A DNA stretch of 64,000 nt from Microbacterium sp. Se63.02b (GCF_014171575.1 NZ_CP050453.1:3162001-3226000), one strand, 5' to 3'; counted from the first letter of the stretch, positions 47,636-57,615 are shown. The notes: generated by a model not told the origin, from the letters alone. Numbers and translations are program-made.

Positions 47636-48695
47636 TCAGCTGGAGCGTTCGGCGAGGGTCTCAGCGAATCGGGTCAGCGCCTCGCGCACCGTGCCGCGCG
47701 GGAGCGGCTCGAGGGCGTCGACGGCATCCTGCGTCCAGGAATGTGCGAGTTCGAGGGTCTTCTGCGTCACCGCGTGATCACGGAGCTCGTCCAGCGGCCC
47801 GTCGAGGATCGCCGGGTCCGCACCGTCGGCGATGAGGGCGACCCCGTCGTCGATGCGCGCGGCGAGGTCGACAGACGCGGCATCGCCCTCGGCCTTGAGC
47901 AGCAGATACGGCATCGTCGGCACACCGGCGCGCAGGTCGGTGCCCGGGACCTTGCCCGTCTCCTCGGGTTTCGCCGACAGGTCGATCACGTCGTCGAGCA
48001 GCTGGAACGCGACGCCGATCTTCTCGCCGTACACCCGGAGCGGCTCCTCGAACGCGGTCGGAGCGTTCGAGAAGATCACGCCGCCCTGAGTGGCAGCGGC
48101 GATCAGCGACCCCGTCTTGTCGGCGAGCACCTGGATGTAGAACGCGATCGGGTCGTCGTCGGGCTGCGGACCCAGAGTCTCGTGCATCTGCCCGAGGACC
48201 AGACGCTCGAACGTGTCGGCCTGAAGACGGATGGCCCGCTCGCCCAACCGCGACATCAGCTGGCTGGCACGGGAGAACAGGATGTCGCCGGTGAGGATCG
48301 CGATGTTGTTGCCCCAGACCGCGTGCGCGGCGGGCACCCCTCGACGGCGGTCGGCGCCGTCCATCACGTCGTCGTGGTACAGCGAGCCGAGATGCGTGAT
48401 CTCGAGCGCCTTGGCCACGTCGACGACCTCGGGGTGTTGCCGTCACCGAGCTGGGCGGCGAGAAGCGTGAGCACGGGACGGATGCGCTTGCCCCCGCCTC
48501 GTAGAGGTAGCGGCTCGCGGCATCGGCCAGGGGATCGGCGACGCGCACGTCGTCGGCCAGCCCGGTCTCGACGAGCTCGAGACCCTCTTCGATGGCGCGC
48601 GCGACCTTTCGGGCGGCGGGGCCGATGAAGACGCGGTCGCTGAACCCGAGACGGCTCGCCAGCCGCGAACCCGGGGCGATGGGGCTCGAAGTCAC
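47636..48695 (-). CDS. Polyprenyl (heptaprenyl/solanesyl-type) diphosphate synthase; two frameshifts
   Basis: This trans-prenyltransferase of about 353 aa makes the menaquinone side chain. The first Asp-rich motif is in LYHDDVMDGADRRRG and the second in QLLDDVIDLSAKPEET. The N-terminal frame reads ASRYLYEAG. After a missing base in the CCCCC run at 48491-48495 it continues GKRIRPVLTLLAAQLGDGN, and after a second missing base at 48431-48434 it continues EVVDVAKALEITHLGSLYHDD. GTG 48695 lies 6 bases after TAGGCT (leaderless). The neighbours menG, menF and menD support the quinone role. Confidence 0.9.
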
Positions 48696-48701
48696 GTTCT
48701 C

Positions 48702-48707
48702 AGCCTA
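48702..48707 (-). promoter_or_regulatory. -10 box of the polyprenyl synthase gene, leaderless
   Basis: TAGGCT on the minus strand is 6 bases from the GTG start at 48695, and no ribosome-binding site lies between. Confidence 0.55.
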
Positions 48708-48740
48708 CCTGCGTCGTGTGCGGCGATCGCGCCGGACGGA

Positions 48741-49459
48741 TCACGAGGGCTTGCGCGCTCTGTGCAGGGCGACGATGCCGAACGACAGGTTGCGGTAGGC
48801 GACGTCGGCCCATCCCGCTTCGCGGATCCACGCGGAGAGCTTCTTCTGGTCCGGCCACTCGCGGATCGACTCGTTCAGATAGTCGTAGGCATCGCCGTTG
48901 GTGCCGGCGACGCGGGCGACCCGGGGAAGCACCTGCGCGTTGTAGAAGCGATAGGCGCTGCGGAAGAGCGCGCCGGGCGGCGTGGAGAACTCGTTGATCA
49001 CGAGCCGGCCGCCGGGCTTGGTCACCCGGTACAGCTCACGCAGCGCCTTCTTCGGATCGTTCACATTGCGCAGCGCGTACGACATCGTCACCGCGTCGAA
49101 CTCGGCATCGGCGAACGGGAGATCCGTCGCATCCGCCTGGACGAAGGAGAGATTGCGCATGGCGCCGTGCCGACGCTCGCCCTCGGCGAGCATGCCGGGC
49201 GAGAAGTCGGCGGCGACCACATCGGCCCCACTGCGCGCGAGCGATGCGGACGACGATGCGGTCCCCGCGCCGAGGTCGAGGATCTTCTCCCCGGTTTCGG
49301 CGCGACGGCGCGCGTGGTGGCGGCGCGCCACAGGACGTCGTTGCCGAAGGTCATGGCCGTGTTGGTGCGGTCGTACCCTGCGGCGACCTGGTCGAACATG
49401 CCGCTCACGCGGGCGGGGTCCTTGCCGAGATCGGCGCGGTTCTTCTCGTTCGGGGTCAC
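48741..49459 (-). CDS. menG: Demethylmenaquinone methyltransferase; one frameshift
   Basis: This class I SAM methyltransferase of about 239 aa carries out the last step of menaquinone synthesis. The N-terminal frame reads DPARVSGMFDQVAAGYDRTNT, the MenG/UbiE start. After one base missing at the TTT run 49295-49297 the second frame gives TGEKILDLGAGTASSSASLA (SAM motif I), MSYALRNVNDPKKALRELYRVTKPGGRLVINEFSTPP (UbiE signature) and FGIVALHRARKP. GTG 49459 is 6 bases from TAGACT (leaderless). Confidence 0.92.
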
Positions 49460-50019
49460 GGATTCAGTCTAGGCGCGAGGCCCAGCGCCTCGAGGCGGTC
49501 GAGCCACGGATCCGCGGTGGCGTCGTCGAACGGGGCGACCTGGGTGCGCACCCGCTCCTCGAGGTCGAGGGCGAGATCTTCGAGGTGCGTCATGACCTCG
49601 ACGGGGTAGCCGTACCGGACGCTGTGCTCCGCCCATTCGTCACGGTCGTCGACCCAGGTGCCGCGTGCACCCTCGACCCGGACGACGTCGAGGTCCATGT
49701 CGATGCCGGTCGCCAGCAACGGGTCGTCCGACCACCGGATCTCCCAGCCGAGGTCGATGTAGACGCGCATGCCCCGGGGATGACGCCGGTTCACGGTCAC
49801 GGCATGATCCGCACTTGCCGGCACCAGGGTCACGTTCGGACCCGCCGCATGGAACTCCGCACCGGGACGGATGCTGTGCCACCCGATCGGCTGGCCGATC
49901 CAGTCGCCCCACCCATCCGCCCCGAGATACACGCACTCGTGGCGCCAGTGCGGCGACCCGTCCCACTTCCGCCACTGGAAGACCATCTCGGTGCCGGGTG
50001 CGGGGCGCGCGTCGCTCAT
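49456..50019 (-). CDS. DUF402-domain protein
   Basis: This 187-aa protein has the FomD/DUF402 beta-barrel fold: GDWIGQPIGWHSIRP, HPRGMRVYIDLGWEIRW and a metal-binding-like VRVEGARGTWVDDRDEW. Characterised relatives are nucleoside di- or triphosphate hydrolases (FomD, SAV1646 type) acting on unusual nucleotides. It overlaps menG by 4 bases and is divergent from menF. Its start follows TAGGGT by 6 bases. Confidence 0.88.
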   Translation of the reverse strand: MSDARPAPGTEMVFQWRKWDGSPHWRHECVYLGADGWGDWIGQPIGWHSIRPGAEFHAAGPNVTLVPASADHAVTVNRRHPRGMRVYIDLGWEIRWSDDPLLATGIDMDLDVVRVEGARGTWVDDRDEWAEHSVRYGYPVEVMTHLEDLALDLEERVRTQVAPFDDATADPWLDRLEALGLAPRLNP

Positions 50020-50025
50020 CCGTTC

Positions 50026-50069
50026 ACCCTACGACTTAGGAGTTCCGGGTCGTCGACGCGGCATAGGCT
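50026..50069. promoter_or_regulatory. Divergent leaderless promoters for the DUF402 gene and menF
   Basis: On the minus strand TAGGGT (50031-50026) is 6 bases before ATG 50019. On the plus strand TAGGCT (50064-50069) is 6 bases before GTG 50076. Both genes appear to be transcribed without a leader from a 56-base gap. Confidence 0.55.
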
Positions 50070-50075
50070 GGACCC

Positions 50076-51328
50076 GTGCACACCACCCACCTGGTCGTGG
50101 AGACCCGCGAGATCGACCCGGTCGAAGACCTTCTGGCATACGCCGACCCCGCCCGTCCGCTCGCCTGGCTCCGCCGCGGGGACGGGATCGTCGCGGTCGG
50201 CGAACCCCTGACGGAGCTGCGCCCCCGCCCCGCGGCCGGCACGGCCCGCACGGAAGCGCTCGCCACCGTGTGGCGCGGGATCTCGGCCCTCGCGGAGATC
50301 TCCGACCCCGTCGGCCTCCCCGGCACCGGTCTCGTCGCCTTCGGCGCCTTCACCTTCGACGAGGAGTCAGCAGCCGACAGCGTGCTCATCGTGCCGACGC
50401 GGGTGCTCGGCCGGCACGGCCACCGTTTCTGGGAGACGCGCATCCGACTCGCGGCCGACACCGGGCCTGCGGCGGGGCTCGCCTCGCACCCGTACGGACC
50501 GCATTGGGCGGGCACGGTCGGGCCAGGAGCGCAGAGCCCGCAGGGCTATCAGGACTCCGTGCGTCGAGCCCTGACGCGCATCGGCGAGGAGAGCTGAGCA
50601 AGGTCGTGCTCGCCCGCGACCTCACCGGGACGATCCCCGCCGGGTCGGACCTGCGCCGCCTCGTGCGTGCCCTGTCGACCGGCTACCCCGACACCTGGGC
50701 GTTCGCGGTCGACGGGCTGATCGGCGCGAGCCCGGAGACCCTGGTCACCGTTCAGCACGGCACCGTCACCGCCCGCGTGCTCGCCGGTACGATCGGGCGC
50801 GGCGCCGACGCGGATGCCGACACCGAGGCGTCGACGCACCTCGCCTCCAGCACCAAAGATCTCGACGAGCACCAGTACGCGGTGCAGAGCGTGCTCGCCT
50901 CGCTACGCGCGCACACGAGGGTGCTGGCTGCGAGCGAGCAGCCGTTCCTGCTGAAGCTGCCGAACCTCTTCCACCTCGCCACCGACGTGGAGGGCGAGCT
51001 GGCCGACGGAGAATCCGCGCTCGACCTCGTGCACGCGCTCCACCCGACCGCCGCCGTCGCCGGGACGCCGACCCCCGCGGCCATCGCCGCGATCCGGGAC
51101 CTCGAGCCCTTCGACCGCGGACGATACGCGGGGCCGGTGGGGTGGGTGGACGCCGAGGGCAACGGCGAATGGGCCATCGCGCTGCGCTGCGCCCAGTTCA
51201 CTGCAGGAGAAGACGCCATCGGGGTCACCGCGTACGCGGGAGCCGGAATCGTCGCCGGCTCCGACCCGGAGAGCGAACTGCTCGAGACGCGGGTGAAGTT
51301 CCGTCCCCTGGTCGACGCCCTCGCCTGA
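50076..51328 (+). CDS. menF: Isochorismate synthase; one frameshift
   Basis: This chorismate-binding enzyme of about 417 aa carries out the first committed step of menaquinone synthesis. The N-terminal frame holds the variable domain and VRRALTRIGE. After one base missing near 50584-50592 the catalytic part continues GELSKVVLARDLTG, ASPETLVTVQHGTVTARVLAGTIGRG, HPTAAVAGTPTPAA and YAGAGIVAGSDPESELLET. The Lys in LSKVVLAR is the general base seen in MenF/EntC enzymes. Confidence 0.92.
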
Positions 51329-51334
51329 AGCGGC

Positions 51335-52180
51335 TCAGCTGGCGGCGAGGCGCTTCTTCTCCGCCTCGACGTCGAAGTCGGCGGCGGGCCACTGCGGGTC
51401 GATGTCCTCGAGCGCCGCGAGCAGCAGCAGCTCCTGCACCGCGAGCCGCGCATACCACTTGGCGTTCGCGGGAACCACGTGCCACGGGGCGACCTCGGTC
51501 GAGGTGCGGTCGAACACGGTCTGATAGGCGTCCATGTACTGCGGCCACAGCATCCGCTCGTCCACATCGCCGGGGTTGTACTTCCAGTGCTTGTCCGGGC
51601 GCTCGAGGCGCTCCATCAGACGCTCCTTCTGCTCCTCCGGCGAGATGTGCAGCATGACCTTGACGATCCGGGTCCCTGACGCGGCCACACGCGCCTCGAA
51701 CTCGTTGATCGCGTCGTAGCGGCGCTCGATCTCGGCAGGCGGCGCGAGCTTGCGAACCCGTCCGATCAGCACGTCTTCGTAGTGCGAGCGGTCGAACACG
51801 CCGATGAAGCCGGGCTCGGGCAGGCGCTTCTCGACGCGCCACAGGAAGTCGTGCGCGCGCTCCTCCGCGGTCGGCGCCTTGAAGGCCGCCAGCGCCACGC
51901 CCTGCGGATCGACGCCGCCGACGACATGCCTGACGATGCCGCCCTTGCCTGCCGAGTCCATCGCCTGGAGCACCAGGAGCACCGAATCCTTCGCCGTGCC
52001 GACCCGGCTCTCGGCGAACAGCCGCTCCTGAAGCTCGTTGAGGTCGTCGAGTCCGGCGGCGAGGTCGGCCTGGCCCTGCGATTTGCCGTGCGTGTACCCC
52101 GGCTTGCCGTCGGGGTCGAGGTCGGCGAGGCGGAAACCGCTGCCGACACGGAGCGTCTGCGTCCAGGAGTGCGCGTTCAT
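51335..52180 (-). CDS. Polyphosphate kinase 2 family protein
   Basis: This 281-aa PPK2 enzyme transfers phosphate between polyphosphate and nucleotides. It has Walker A LQAMDSAGKGGIVRHV, lid module with HDFLWRVEKRLPEPGFI, and Walker B GVFDRSHYEDVLIGRV. The single-domain size and VGGVDPQGVALAAFKAPT suit the class I or III PPK2 that phosphorylates nucleoside mono- or diphosphates. ATG 52180 is preferred over GTG 52186 because AGGA is better spaced. It converges with menF, 6 bases apart. Confidence 0.9.
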   Translation of the reverse strand: MNAHSWTQTLRVGSGFRLADLDPDGKPGYTHGKSQGQADLAAGLDDLNELQERLFAESRVGTAKDSVLLVLQAMDSAGKGGIVRHVVGGVDPQGVALAAFKAPTAEERAHDFLWRVEKRLPEPGFIGVFDRSHYEDVLIGRVRKLAPPAEIERRYDAINEFEARVAASGTRIVKVMLHISPEEQKERLMERLERPDKHWKYNPGDVDERMLWPQYMDAYQTVFDRTSTEVAPWHVVPANAKWYARLAVQELLLLAALEDIDPQWPAADFDVEAEKKRLAAS

Positions 52181-52196
52181 ACGCACATCCTGCCAG

Positions 52197-53861
52197 TCAC
52201 CGCGACAGCGGTACCTCGATGATCTGGCGTCCGCCGCGGGGCGAGGTCAGCGCCTGGTCGAGCGCCGTGCGCGTCGAGACCCGCTGGTACTCCCACCCGT
52301 ACGCGAGGGCGAGGTGCTCGAGGCGGACCGTGTGCGGGGTGTAGAACGCGCGATCGAGATCGGTGGCGCGCGCGGACGACGCGACTTCGAGCGAATCGAA
52401 GATGGTTCCGCCGCCGTCGTTGCCGACGATCACCTGGAGCCGCGGTTCGGTCTCGTCGGGCGGGAGGAGGAGAGCGCCGACATCGTGCAGGAAGGCGAGG
52501 TCGCCGAGCAGCACCCTGGTCACCCCGGGTGCTCCGGCCGCCTGACTGGCGAGAGCGATGCCGGTCGCCGTGGCGATCGTGCCGTCGATGCCGGCGAGAC
52601 CGCGGTTGGCGTGCACCGGGACCTTCTTGCCGCCCAGCACCTGATCGGCGACCCTGACCAGCCGTGACGAGCCGAACACCAGTCGATCGTGCGGCCAGGT
52701 GGCGCGCCACACGGCATCGACCAGGAGCTCGCGGTCGAGCGGGCGCCGGACGGCATCGAGCTCGGCCTTGACGGCCTCCCGACGAGCGGCGAAGTCGGTG
52801 GAGGCGAGCCCCTCGGGGTCTGGCGCTTTCTCGCTCAGGTCGACGACCTCGGCCGTGGAGGCCTGGAGCCACGCGCCCAGCCAGTCGCGGTCGGGGGCGC
52901 CAGGAGCGACGGAGACGGCGCCGACGCCGCGGGTGCGGTGGTTGAGGTCGAGTGCTTCGCCGCCGCGACGCCGGGCGACGACCTCGACATCGGTCCGCGA
53001 CAGGAGCGCCGTGACCTCCCGGCTGAGGGTGGGATGGCCGAGCACGACGACGCGCTCGATGCGGCGGCCGAGATCGTCGCGGGCGAGCAGCCGCCGGTAG
53101 CCGTGCACGAGCTGGCGCCCGAAGCGGGCCCCGCTCACGATCTCCGCGATCAGGGGCCAGCCGCCCGCGTGGGCGAGCTCCTCGGCATCCGGCCCCGCAT
53201 CCGCGCCGGCGACCACGACGGTGCGCGGCCCGCGTTCGAGCACCAGCGGCTCACCCGTCGGGGGCATGGCGCATCACCGGCAGCCACCCCCACGGTGGTC
53301 AGCGTGCCGGACAAGGGCTCCCGCGAGGGAGGTTCAGGTGCACGGGACCCGCGACCGCCGGCAGCCCGTGCTCGACCTCGCGCACCCCATCGCCGCCGCG
53401 ACCGCACGCTCGCCGAGCCCCGACCAGTCGCCGTCTCCCGGCACGGGGGCATCGACCTGATCGCGCACCCACGGGTGGAAGAGACCGTCTTGGAGCGTGG
53501 CCTGGTTCGCGCCGACCCCGCGCAGCTCGGGCGGTCGGTCGGCCGTGAGCAGGAGCAGCGGGACGCCGGCGTGGAAAGCCTCCATCACGGCAGGCAGCAG
53601 ATTGGCGACGGCCGTCCCCGAGGTGCAGATGACCGCCGCGGGCACACCCGTCTCGCGGGCGATGCCGAGCGCGGTGAAACCGGCGACGCGCTCATCGATG
53701 CGGACGTGGACCCGCACGTGGCCCTCTTCCGCGAGACGCACCGCGGCGAGCGCCAGCGCCTGCGACCGGGAGCCGGGAGACAGCACGAGGTCGCGCACAC
53801 CGTGGGCGACGAGGTCGGCGATCAGGGATGCCGCGGCATCCATGGCCGGCGATGAGGTCAC
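52197..53861 (-). CDS. menD: SEPHCHC synthase (MenD); three frameshifts
   Basis: This ThDP-dependent enzyme of about 555 aa joins 2-oxoglutarate and isochorismate in menaquinone synthesis. The N-terminal PYR domain includes LVLSPGSRSQALALAA and VICTSGTAVANLLPAVMEA. The C-terminal PP domain includes VLLGDLAFLHDVGALLL and LQVIVGNDGGGTIFDSLE. Between them three separate one-base losses (CCCC at 53385-53388, near 53327-53329, near 53266-53275) move the frame through EHGLPAVAGPVHLNLP and SREPLSGTLTTVG before TGEPLVLERGPRTV. GTG 53861 overlaps the PLDc_N gene by 4 bases. Confidence 0.92.
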
Positions 53862-54208
53862 GGGCGCTGGTCCGTGGCCGGCGGCTCGTCGGTCTCGTCA
53901 TCCAGGCGGGCGAGCTCCTCCTCGAGCCGGCGGATCCGCGCGTCCTGCTCCGTCTTGCTGATGCTGCGCAGGAACGCGGGGTCATCATCCGGAGCGATGA
54001 CGGGGCGGGTCCCGGAATCGTTCGCGCGGCGACGGCCGATCACGAACCACAGGATGCCGCCGATGACGGGCAGGAGCACCACGATGAAGATCCAGGCGGT
54101 CTTGGACACGCCTCGGTGCCGCGTCGCCGGCTGCACCGCGCAGTCGACGATGCTGTACACCCAGAACACGGCGGCGAGGAAGCCGCCGATGATCAGTAGT
54201 CTCGCCAC
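53858..54208 (-). CDS. Two-span membrane protein with PLDc_N domain
   Basis: This 116-aa protein has two hydrophobic spans (LLIIGGFLAAVFWVYSIVDC and TAWIFIVVLLPVIGGILWFVI) separated by the RGVSKTAWI turn, which is the phospholipase D-nuclease N-terminal (PLDc_N) domain found alone in many actinobacteria. The tail is a charged coiled coil (SKTEQDARIRRLEEELARLDDE). GTG 54208 is supported by TACACT 6 bases upstream (leaderless). It is co-transcribed with menD. Confidence 0.85.
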   Translation of the reverse strand: MARLLIIGGFLAAVFWVYSIVDCAVQPATRHRGVSKTAWIFIVVLLPVIGGILWFVIGRRRANDSGTRPVIAPDDDPAFLRSISKTEQDARIRRLEEELARLDDETDEPPATDQRP

Positions 54209-54214
54209 CCCTCC

Positions 54215-54220
54215 AGTGTA
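54215..54220 (-). promoter_or_regulatory. -10 box for the PLDc_N-menD unit, leaderless
   Basis: TACACT on the minus strand stands 6 bases before GTG 54208. The intervening GGAGGG is too close to the start to act as a ribosome site, which favours a leaderless mRNA. Confidence 0.55.
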
Positions 54221-54283
54221 GGCGTGCCGACGCCGTACCGGCCCCGGAGCGGACAGAGGCGCCGTTGCTAGACTGCGCGGGAA

Positions 54284-54719
54284 ATGCTGCCCACATCGCC
54301 GGATCGGATACCGCGAGCGCGGGACGAGCGGCTGCTGATCGCCCGGATCATCACCGCCGTCGGCCTCGCGCTGCTGCTCGTCGTCGGCGCCTGGTCGACC
54401 TCGCACGGCACGGCCGATGTGCACGACGACGCTGTGCCTCGCGGCCGGCGTCTCGGACCCGACCTCCACCGCATCAGGCACGGGCACGGCCACCGCGACG
54501 GACACCCTTGCGGTCGACGCGGTGTCATCCGACGCGGCGCTGTGCGTGATCGCGGCGCTCTGCGTCGTCGCGCTCGTGCTCCTGTTCCGTCGACTCGTCG
54601 ATCGACGGCGTGGCCTCCGCCTCGCGCACGCACCCCGGACGACGGCACCGCCGCGTGCCGGTCCGCACATCCTCGTTCCCGCTCTCACCCTCGCTCAGCT
54701 CTCGATCTCCCGCACCTGA
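54284..54719 (+). CDS. Small membrane protein with two spans; one frameshift
   Basis: About 145 aa. The first frame gives DERLLIARIITAVGLALLLVVGAWSTSHGTADVHDD (N-terminal span). After an indel near 54427-54433 the second frame gives LCLAAGVSDPTSTASGTGTATATD, a Thr/Ala-rich external segment, then ALCVIAALCVVALVLLFRRL (second span) and a basic tail. No family recognised. Its stop is 71 bases before the DsbA-like gene. TAGACT at 54269-54274 is a likely -10 box. Confidence 0.6.
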
Positions 54720-54790
54720 ACCGCGACGCGCGCATCGAGCCGCCTCGGCGGCATCCCTTCCCCGTCGTATCCCGTGTGTCTGGAGACCCC

Positions 54791-55447
54791 ATGAAAACCT
54801 CTGTCAAAGCGACGCTGATCACCATCGCCGTCGTCATCGTCCTTCTCATCGCCGCCATCGTCATCGCGCTCTCGCAACGACCGTCATCCCCCTCTGCCGA
54901 CGACGGAGATGCTCCCACGCAGCCCATCCGCACCGATTCGCACGTGCTCGACGACGGCGGCGCGGACGCCGTGACCGTCGTCGAGTTCCTGGACTTCGAG
55001 TGCGAGGCGTGCGGCGCGTTCTACCCCGTCGTCGAAGAGCTTCGCGACAAGTACGCGGGCGACATCACGTATGTCGTGCGGTACTTCCCCCTCCCGGGGC
55101 ACATCAACTCCACGCAGGCCGCGATCGCCGCAGAGGCGGCTGCCCAGCAGGATCGCTTCGAGGACATGTACCACCGGCTGTTCGAGACCCAGTCGCAGTG
55201 GGGCGAGAACACCGAGGAGACGCCCGAGGTGTTCCGGGCCTTCGCCGCCGACCTCGGGCTCGACCTGGCAGCCTACGATGCGGCCGTCGCCGACCCTGCC
55301 ACGGCGGAACGTGTGCAGGCCGACAAGACCGACGGCGAGGAGTTGCAGGTGAACAGCACGCCGACGTTCTTCGTCGACGGCGAGCAGGTCGTGCTGCAGG
55401 ACTGGGACGACCTGGAACAGGCCATCGAGAAGGCGATCAGCGGCTGA
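54791..55447 (+). CDS. Membrane-anchored DsbA-like thioredoxin-fold protein (CEAC)
   Basis: This 218-aa protein has an N-terminal anchor (ATLITIAVVIVLLIAAIVIAL) and a DsbA-type domain with CEAC in FLDFECEACGAFYPVVEEL, YFPLPGHINSTQAAIAAEAA and the cis-Pro loop VNSTPTFFVDGEQV. It should act on disulfides outside the membrane. It shares the plan of the CPIC protein at 16720-17382 but differs in active-site dipeptide and context. It converges on the sigma factor gene. Confidence 0.92.
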   Translation: MKTSVKATLITIAVVIVLLIAAIVIALSQRPSSPSADDGDAPTQPIRTDSHVLDDGGADAVTVVEFLDFECEACGAFYPVVEELRDKYAGDITYVVRYFPLPGHINSTQAAIAAEAAAQQDRFEDMYHRLFETQSQWGENTEETPEVFRAFAADLGLDLAAYDAAVADPATAERVQADKTDGEELQVNSTPTFFVDGEQVVLQDWDDLEQAIEKAISG

Positions 55448-55461
55448 GGAGGCACGCCGGC

Positions 55462-56003
55462 TCAGCCACCCTCGGAGACCGAGGCCGTTGAGCCGGCAGC
55501 CTCGGGCGACAGCAGCACGTCAGCGAGCCGGCGCCGCGCATTCCGATACCTCCCCTCGCCGTGGACGCGGGGATGCCGATGATGCGTGCCGCCTCTTCGA
55601 GCGTGAAGCCTTCCCAATGCACGAGTCCGATCAGATCCCTCAGGTCGTCCGGGAGCCTGCGGACCGCATCACGCACGTCGCTCGCCTGGGCGTCGTCGTG
55701 TGTCTGTGGATGGGTGGCCAGGTGGCTCCGCAGTCGCTCCGCGAGCTTCCACCGCCGCACGGATGCCCGTTCGGCGTTCGCGAGGATCCTCCTCGCGACC
55801 CCGAACAGCCACATCCGCGCCTCGATGTCGTCCTTCGGCAGGTCGTCGATACGACGCCATGCCGTGAGGATCGTCTCGGACAGGAGATCGGCGGCGTCAG
55901 CGCTCGCCGTTCTCCGTTCGAAATACGCCAGCAGATCCGGCGAGCACGCCGAGATGCAATCGAGGGCGCGGGCTCCGGCACCCCCTCCCGACACCGAGTT
56001 CAC
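55462..56003 (-). CDS. ECF-type sigma factor; one frameshift
   Basis: The product is about 180 aa. Region 2 is DLLAYFERRTASADAADLLSETILTAWRRI and MWLFGVARRILANAERA. Region 4 is LPDDLRDLIGLVHWEGFTLEEAARIIGIPASTARGR. A base missing in the CCCC run at 55552-55555 hides the proper ending RYRNARRRLADVLLSPEAAGS, which stops at 55462. GTG 56003 has GGAGG upstream and overlaps the stop of the membrane protein by 4 bases, so the two are coupled. The target promoters are unknown. Confidence 0.87.
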
Positions 56004-56624
56004 CGGCCCTCCTCCGTGCAGATCGCCTGTCCGCTCGAGGCGATCATGTTGTCCGGCCGCTCGGGGTCGAACCCGCGCTCCTCGAGCTCGGTGATGACGA
56101 CGTCGTTCACCGCGCGCGACATGGCCATCTGCGCGATGACGTCGTCGACTGTGGGGAGTGTGGTGCGGCCCGATTCGATCCATGAGCGGGCGGTCTCGAT
56201 GGCTTCGGGCTGCCCTTCCAGTCGACGCTCCCACTGCGCGGGATCGGCCGCCGCGACGACGTCGGTGTCCCGGAAGATGCTCTGGATCGCCACGCGCACC
56301 TCGGGGTTCTCTGCCGCGATCTCGCCCACCCGCCTCGCATTCGATCCCGCTGGGCAGCACGTAGGTGAACGTTCCGTCCGGCGCCTCCGCCCACGGCCGC
56401 CAGAGGCCTGTGGCCGCGGCCGCCGCGCCGCCCGCCAAGAGGAGGGCGATACCACCGGCGGCCGCGATCGCTCCGACACGACGGGACCGAGTTCTTCGAC
56501 CACGCGTTCTCATCGCGACCGAGAGCCTCGCCAGCTCCCATTCCAGCTCCGGCGTTCGCGGCGCGATCAGCTCGCTCGCGACGTGCAGCGCGCGGTCCAG
56601 ATCGTCATCCCCGATGCCGCGCAT
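56000..56624 (-). CDS. Single-span membrane protein coupled to the sigma factor (possible anti-sigma); one frameshift
   Basis: About 207 aa. It has a cytoplasmic N-terminus of about 57 residues (DLDRALHVASELIAPRTPEL), one span (VGAIAAAGGIALLLAGGAAAA), and an external domain that changes frame near 56323-56336 and continues VGEIAAENPEVRVAIQSIFR to the end AICTEEGR. It has no HxxxCxxC zinc motif, so it is not a ZAS-type anti-sigma factor. The topology and the 4-base overlap with the sigma gene suggest a sensor or anti-sigma partner. ATG 56624 is preferred (GAGGAG upstream) over ATG 56648. Confidence 0.7.
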
Positions 56625-56764
56625 CTCGTTCTCCTCGGTTCGCTCCATACCTGTATATGTGCAGCACAGGACGAAACGTCCACGACCACCCCGAAACGGT
56701 GGGAACGCCGGATGTGCACGCCCGATACGCTGAGACCAGAATCAGGGAGAGGGCCCGGACGACC

Positions 56765-57571
56765 ATGGAACTGACGTCGATTCTGCAGGGGACGCACAAC
56801 GCTCGAGAGCTCTCCGGGTTTCCGCTCACCGGCGGAGGAACGCTCGCATCCGGCCTCCTCTTCCGCTCGGACGCGCTTGCCGCGCTCACCGACGAAGGGA
56901 TGCAGGAACTCGTCGACCTGCGGATCGGCACCGTGATCGACCTGCGCACCGACGGCGAGCGCGCTCGAGCGGCGGATCGCCTGCCCGACGACGGGAGCGT
57001 GACGCTGCTGCCGTTGCCCATGCAGGGCGGCGCCATGGACGAGATGGTGAAGCACCTGCTCCCATCGGCGCGCGGTGCCGGTCTCTCCGTCACCCAGGTC
57101 GCTGAGGCGCTGAAGCAGGTGCCCACCTTGGAGCAGCTGTACGTCTCGATCCTGGAGGGCAGTGCCACGCCGTTCGCGACCGTGGCTCGCACCGTGCTCG
57201 CCGCATCGCGCACCGATCGCCCCGGCGTCCTGTTCCACTGCACGGCAGGCAAGGATCGCACGGGCCTCGCCGCGGCCATCCTGCTGTCGGTCGCCGGGGT
57301 GCCGCGCGAGGTGATCGTCGAGGACTACACGCAGACCGAGAAGAACCTCGCCCTCGGACTCGCGGATGCGCTCACCCTCCTCATCACCTCCCTCGGCGTC
57401 CCCCTCACGCCAGGGCTGAAGACGCTGGCGACCGAGTCGCCCGCGTCGGCGATCGAGGCGGCACTGGACTGGATCGCCGCGAACCACGGCGATGTCGCCG
57501 ATTATCTCCGCAGCGGCGGCATGGACGACGCCGAGATCGCCGATCTGCGTCGGGTGTTGCGCGGCGAGTGA
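56765..57571 (+). CDS. Tyrosine-protein phosphatase (PtpB/Y_phosphatase3 type)
   Basis: This 268-aa enzyme has the phosphatase P-loop HCTAGKDRTG, whose Lys and Asp after the Cys are typical of the atypical dual-specificity MPtpB/LipA group, and an N-terminal NARELSGFPLTGGGTLASGLLFRSDAL block of the same family. Relatives act on phosphotyrosine, phosphoserine and phosphoinositides. Start ATG 56765 (MELTSILQG) is chosen from family alignment, since the upstream frame has no support. TACGCT at 56728-56733 is a plausible -10 box. Confidence 0.9.
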   Translation: MELTSILQGTHNARELSGFPLTGGGTLASGLLFRSDALAALTDEGMQELVDLRIGTVIDLRTDGERARAADRLPDDGSVTLLPLPMQGGAMDEMVKHLLPSARGAGLSVTQVAEALKQVPTLEQLYVSILEGSATPFATVARTVLAASRTDRPGVLFHCTAGKDRTGLAAAILLSVAGVPREVIVEDYTQTEKNLALGLADALTLLITSLGVPLTPGLKTLATESPASAIEAALDWIAANHGDVADYLRSGGMDDAEIADLRRVLRGE

Positions 57572-57603
57572 GAGGGCACTGCACCGCACGGTGACGCCCT
57601 CGC

Positions 57604-57609
57604 TACGCT
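57604..57609 (+). promoter_or_regulatory. -10 box of the mprF-like gene, leaderless
   Basis: TACGCT is 6 bases before ATG 57616, and no Shine-Dalgarno sequence lies between. Confidence 0.55.
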
Positions 57610-57615
57610 GAGCGC

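Noticed and set aside
54284..55447. One 387-codon gene fusing the small membrane protein to the DsbA-like protein
   Set aside because: After the first 50 residues the frame is Arg/His-rich nonsense until the DsbA start at ATG 54791. The small gene continues in another frame to 54719.
55437..56648. One 403-codon gene covering the sigma factor and its membrane partner
   Set aside because: The apparent fusion is created by indels. Sigma regions 2 and 4 and the membrane protein belong to two coupled genes in different true frames.
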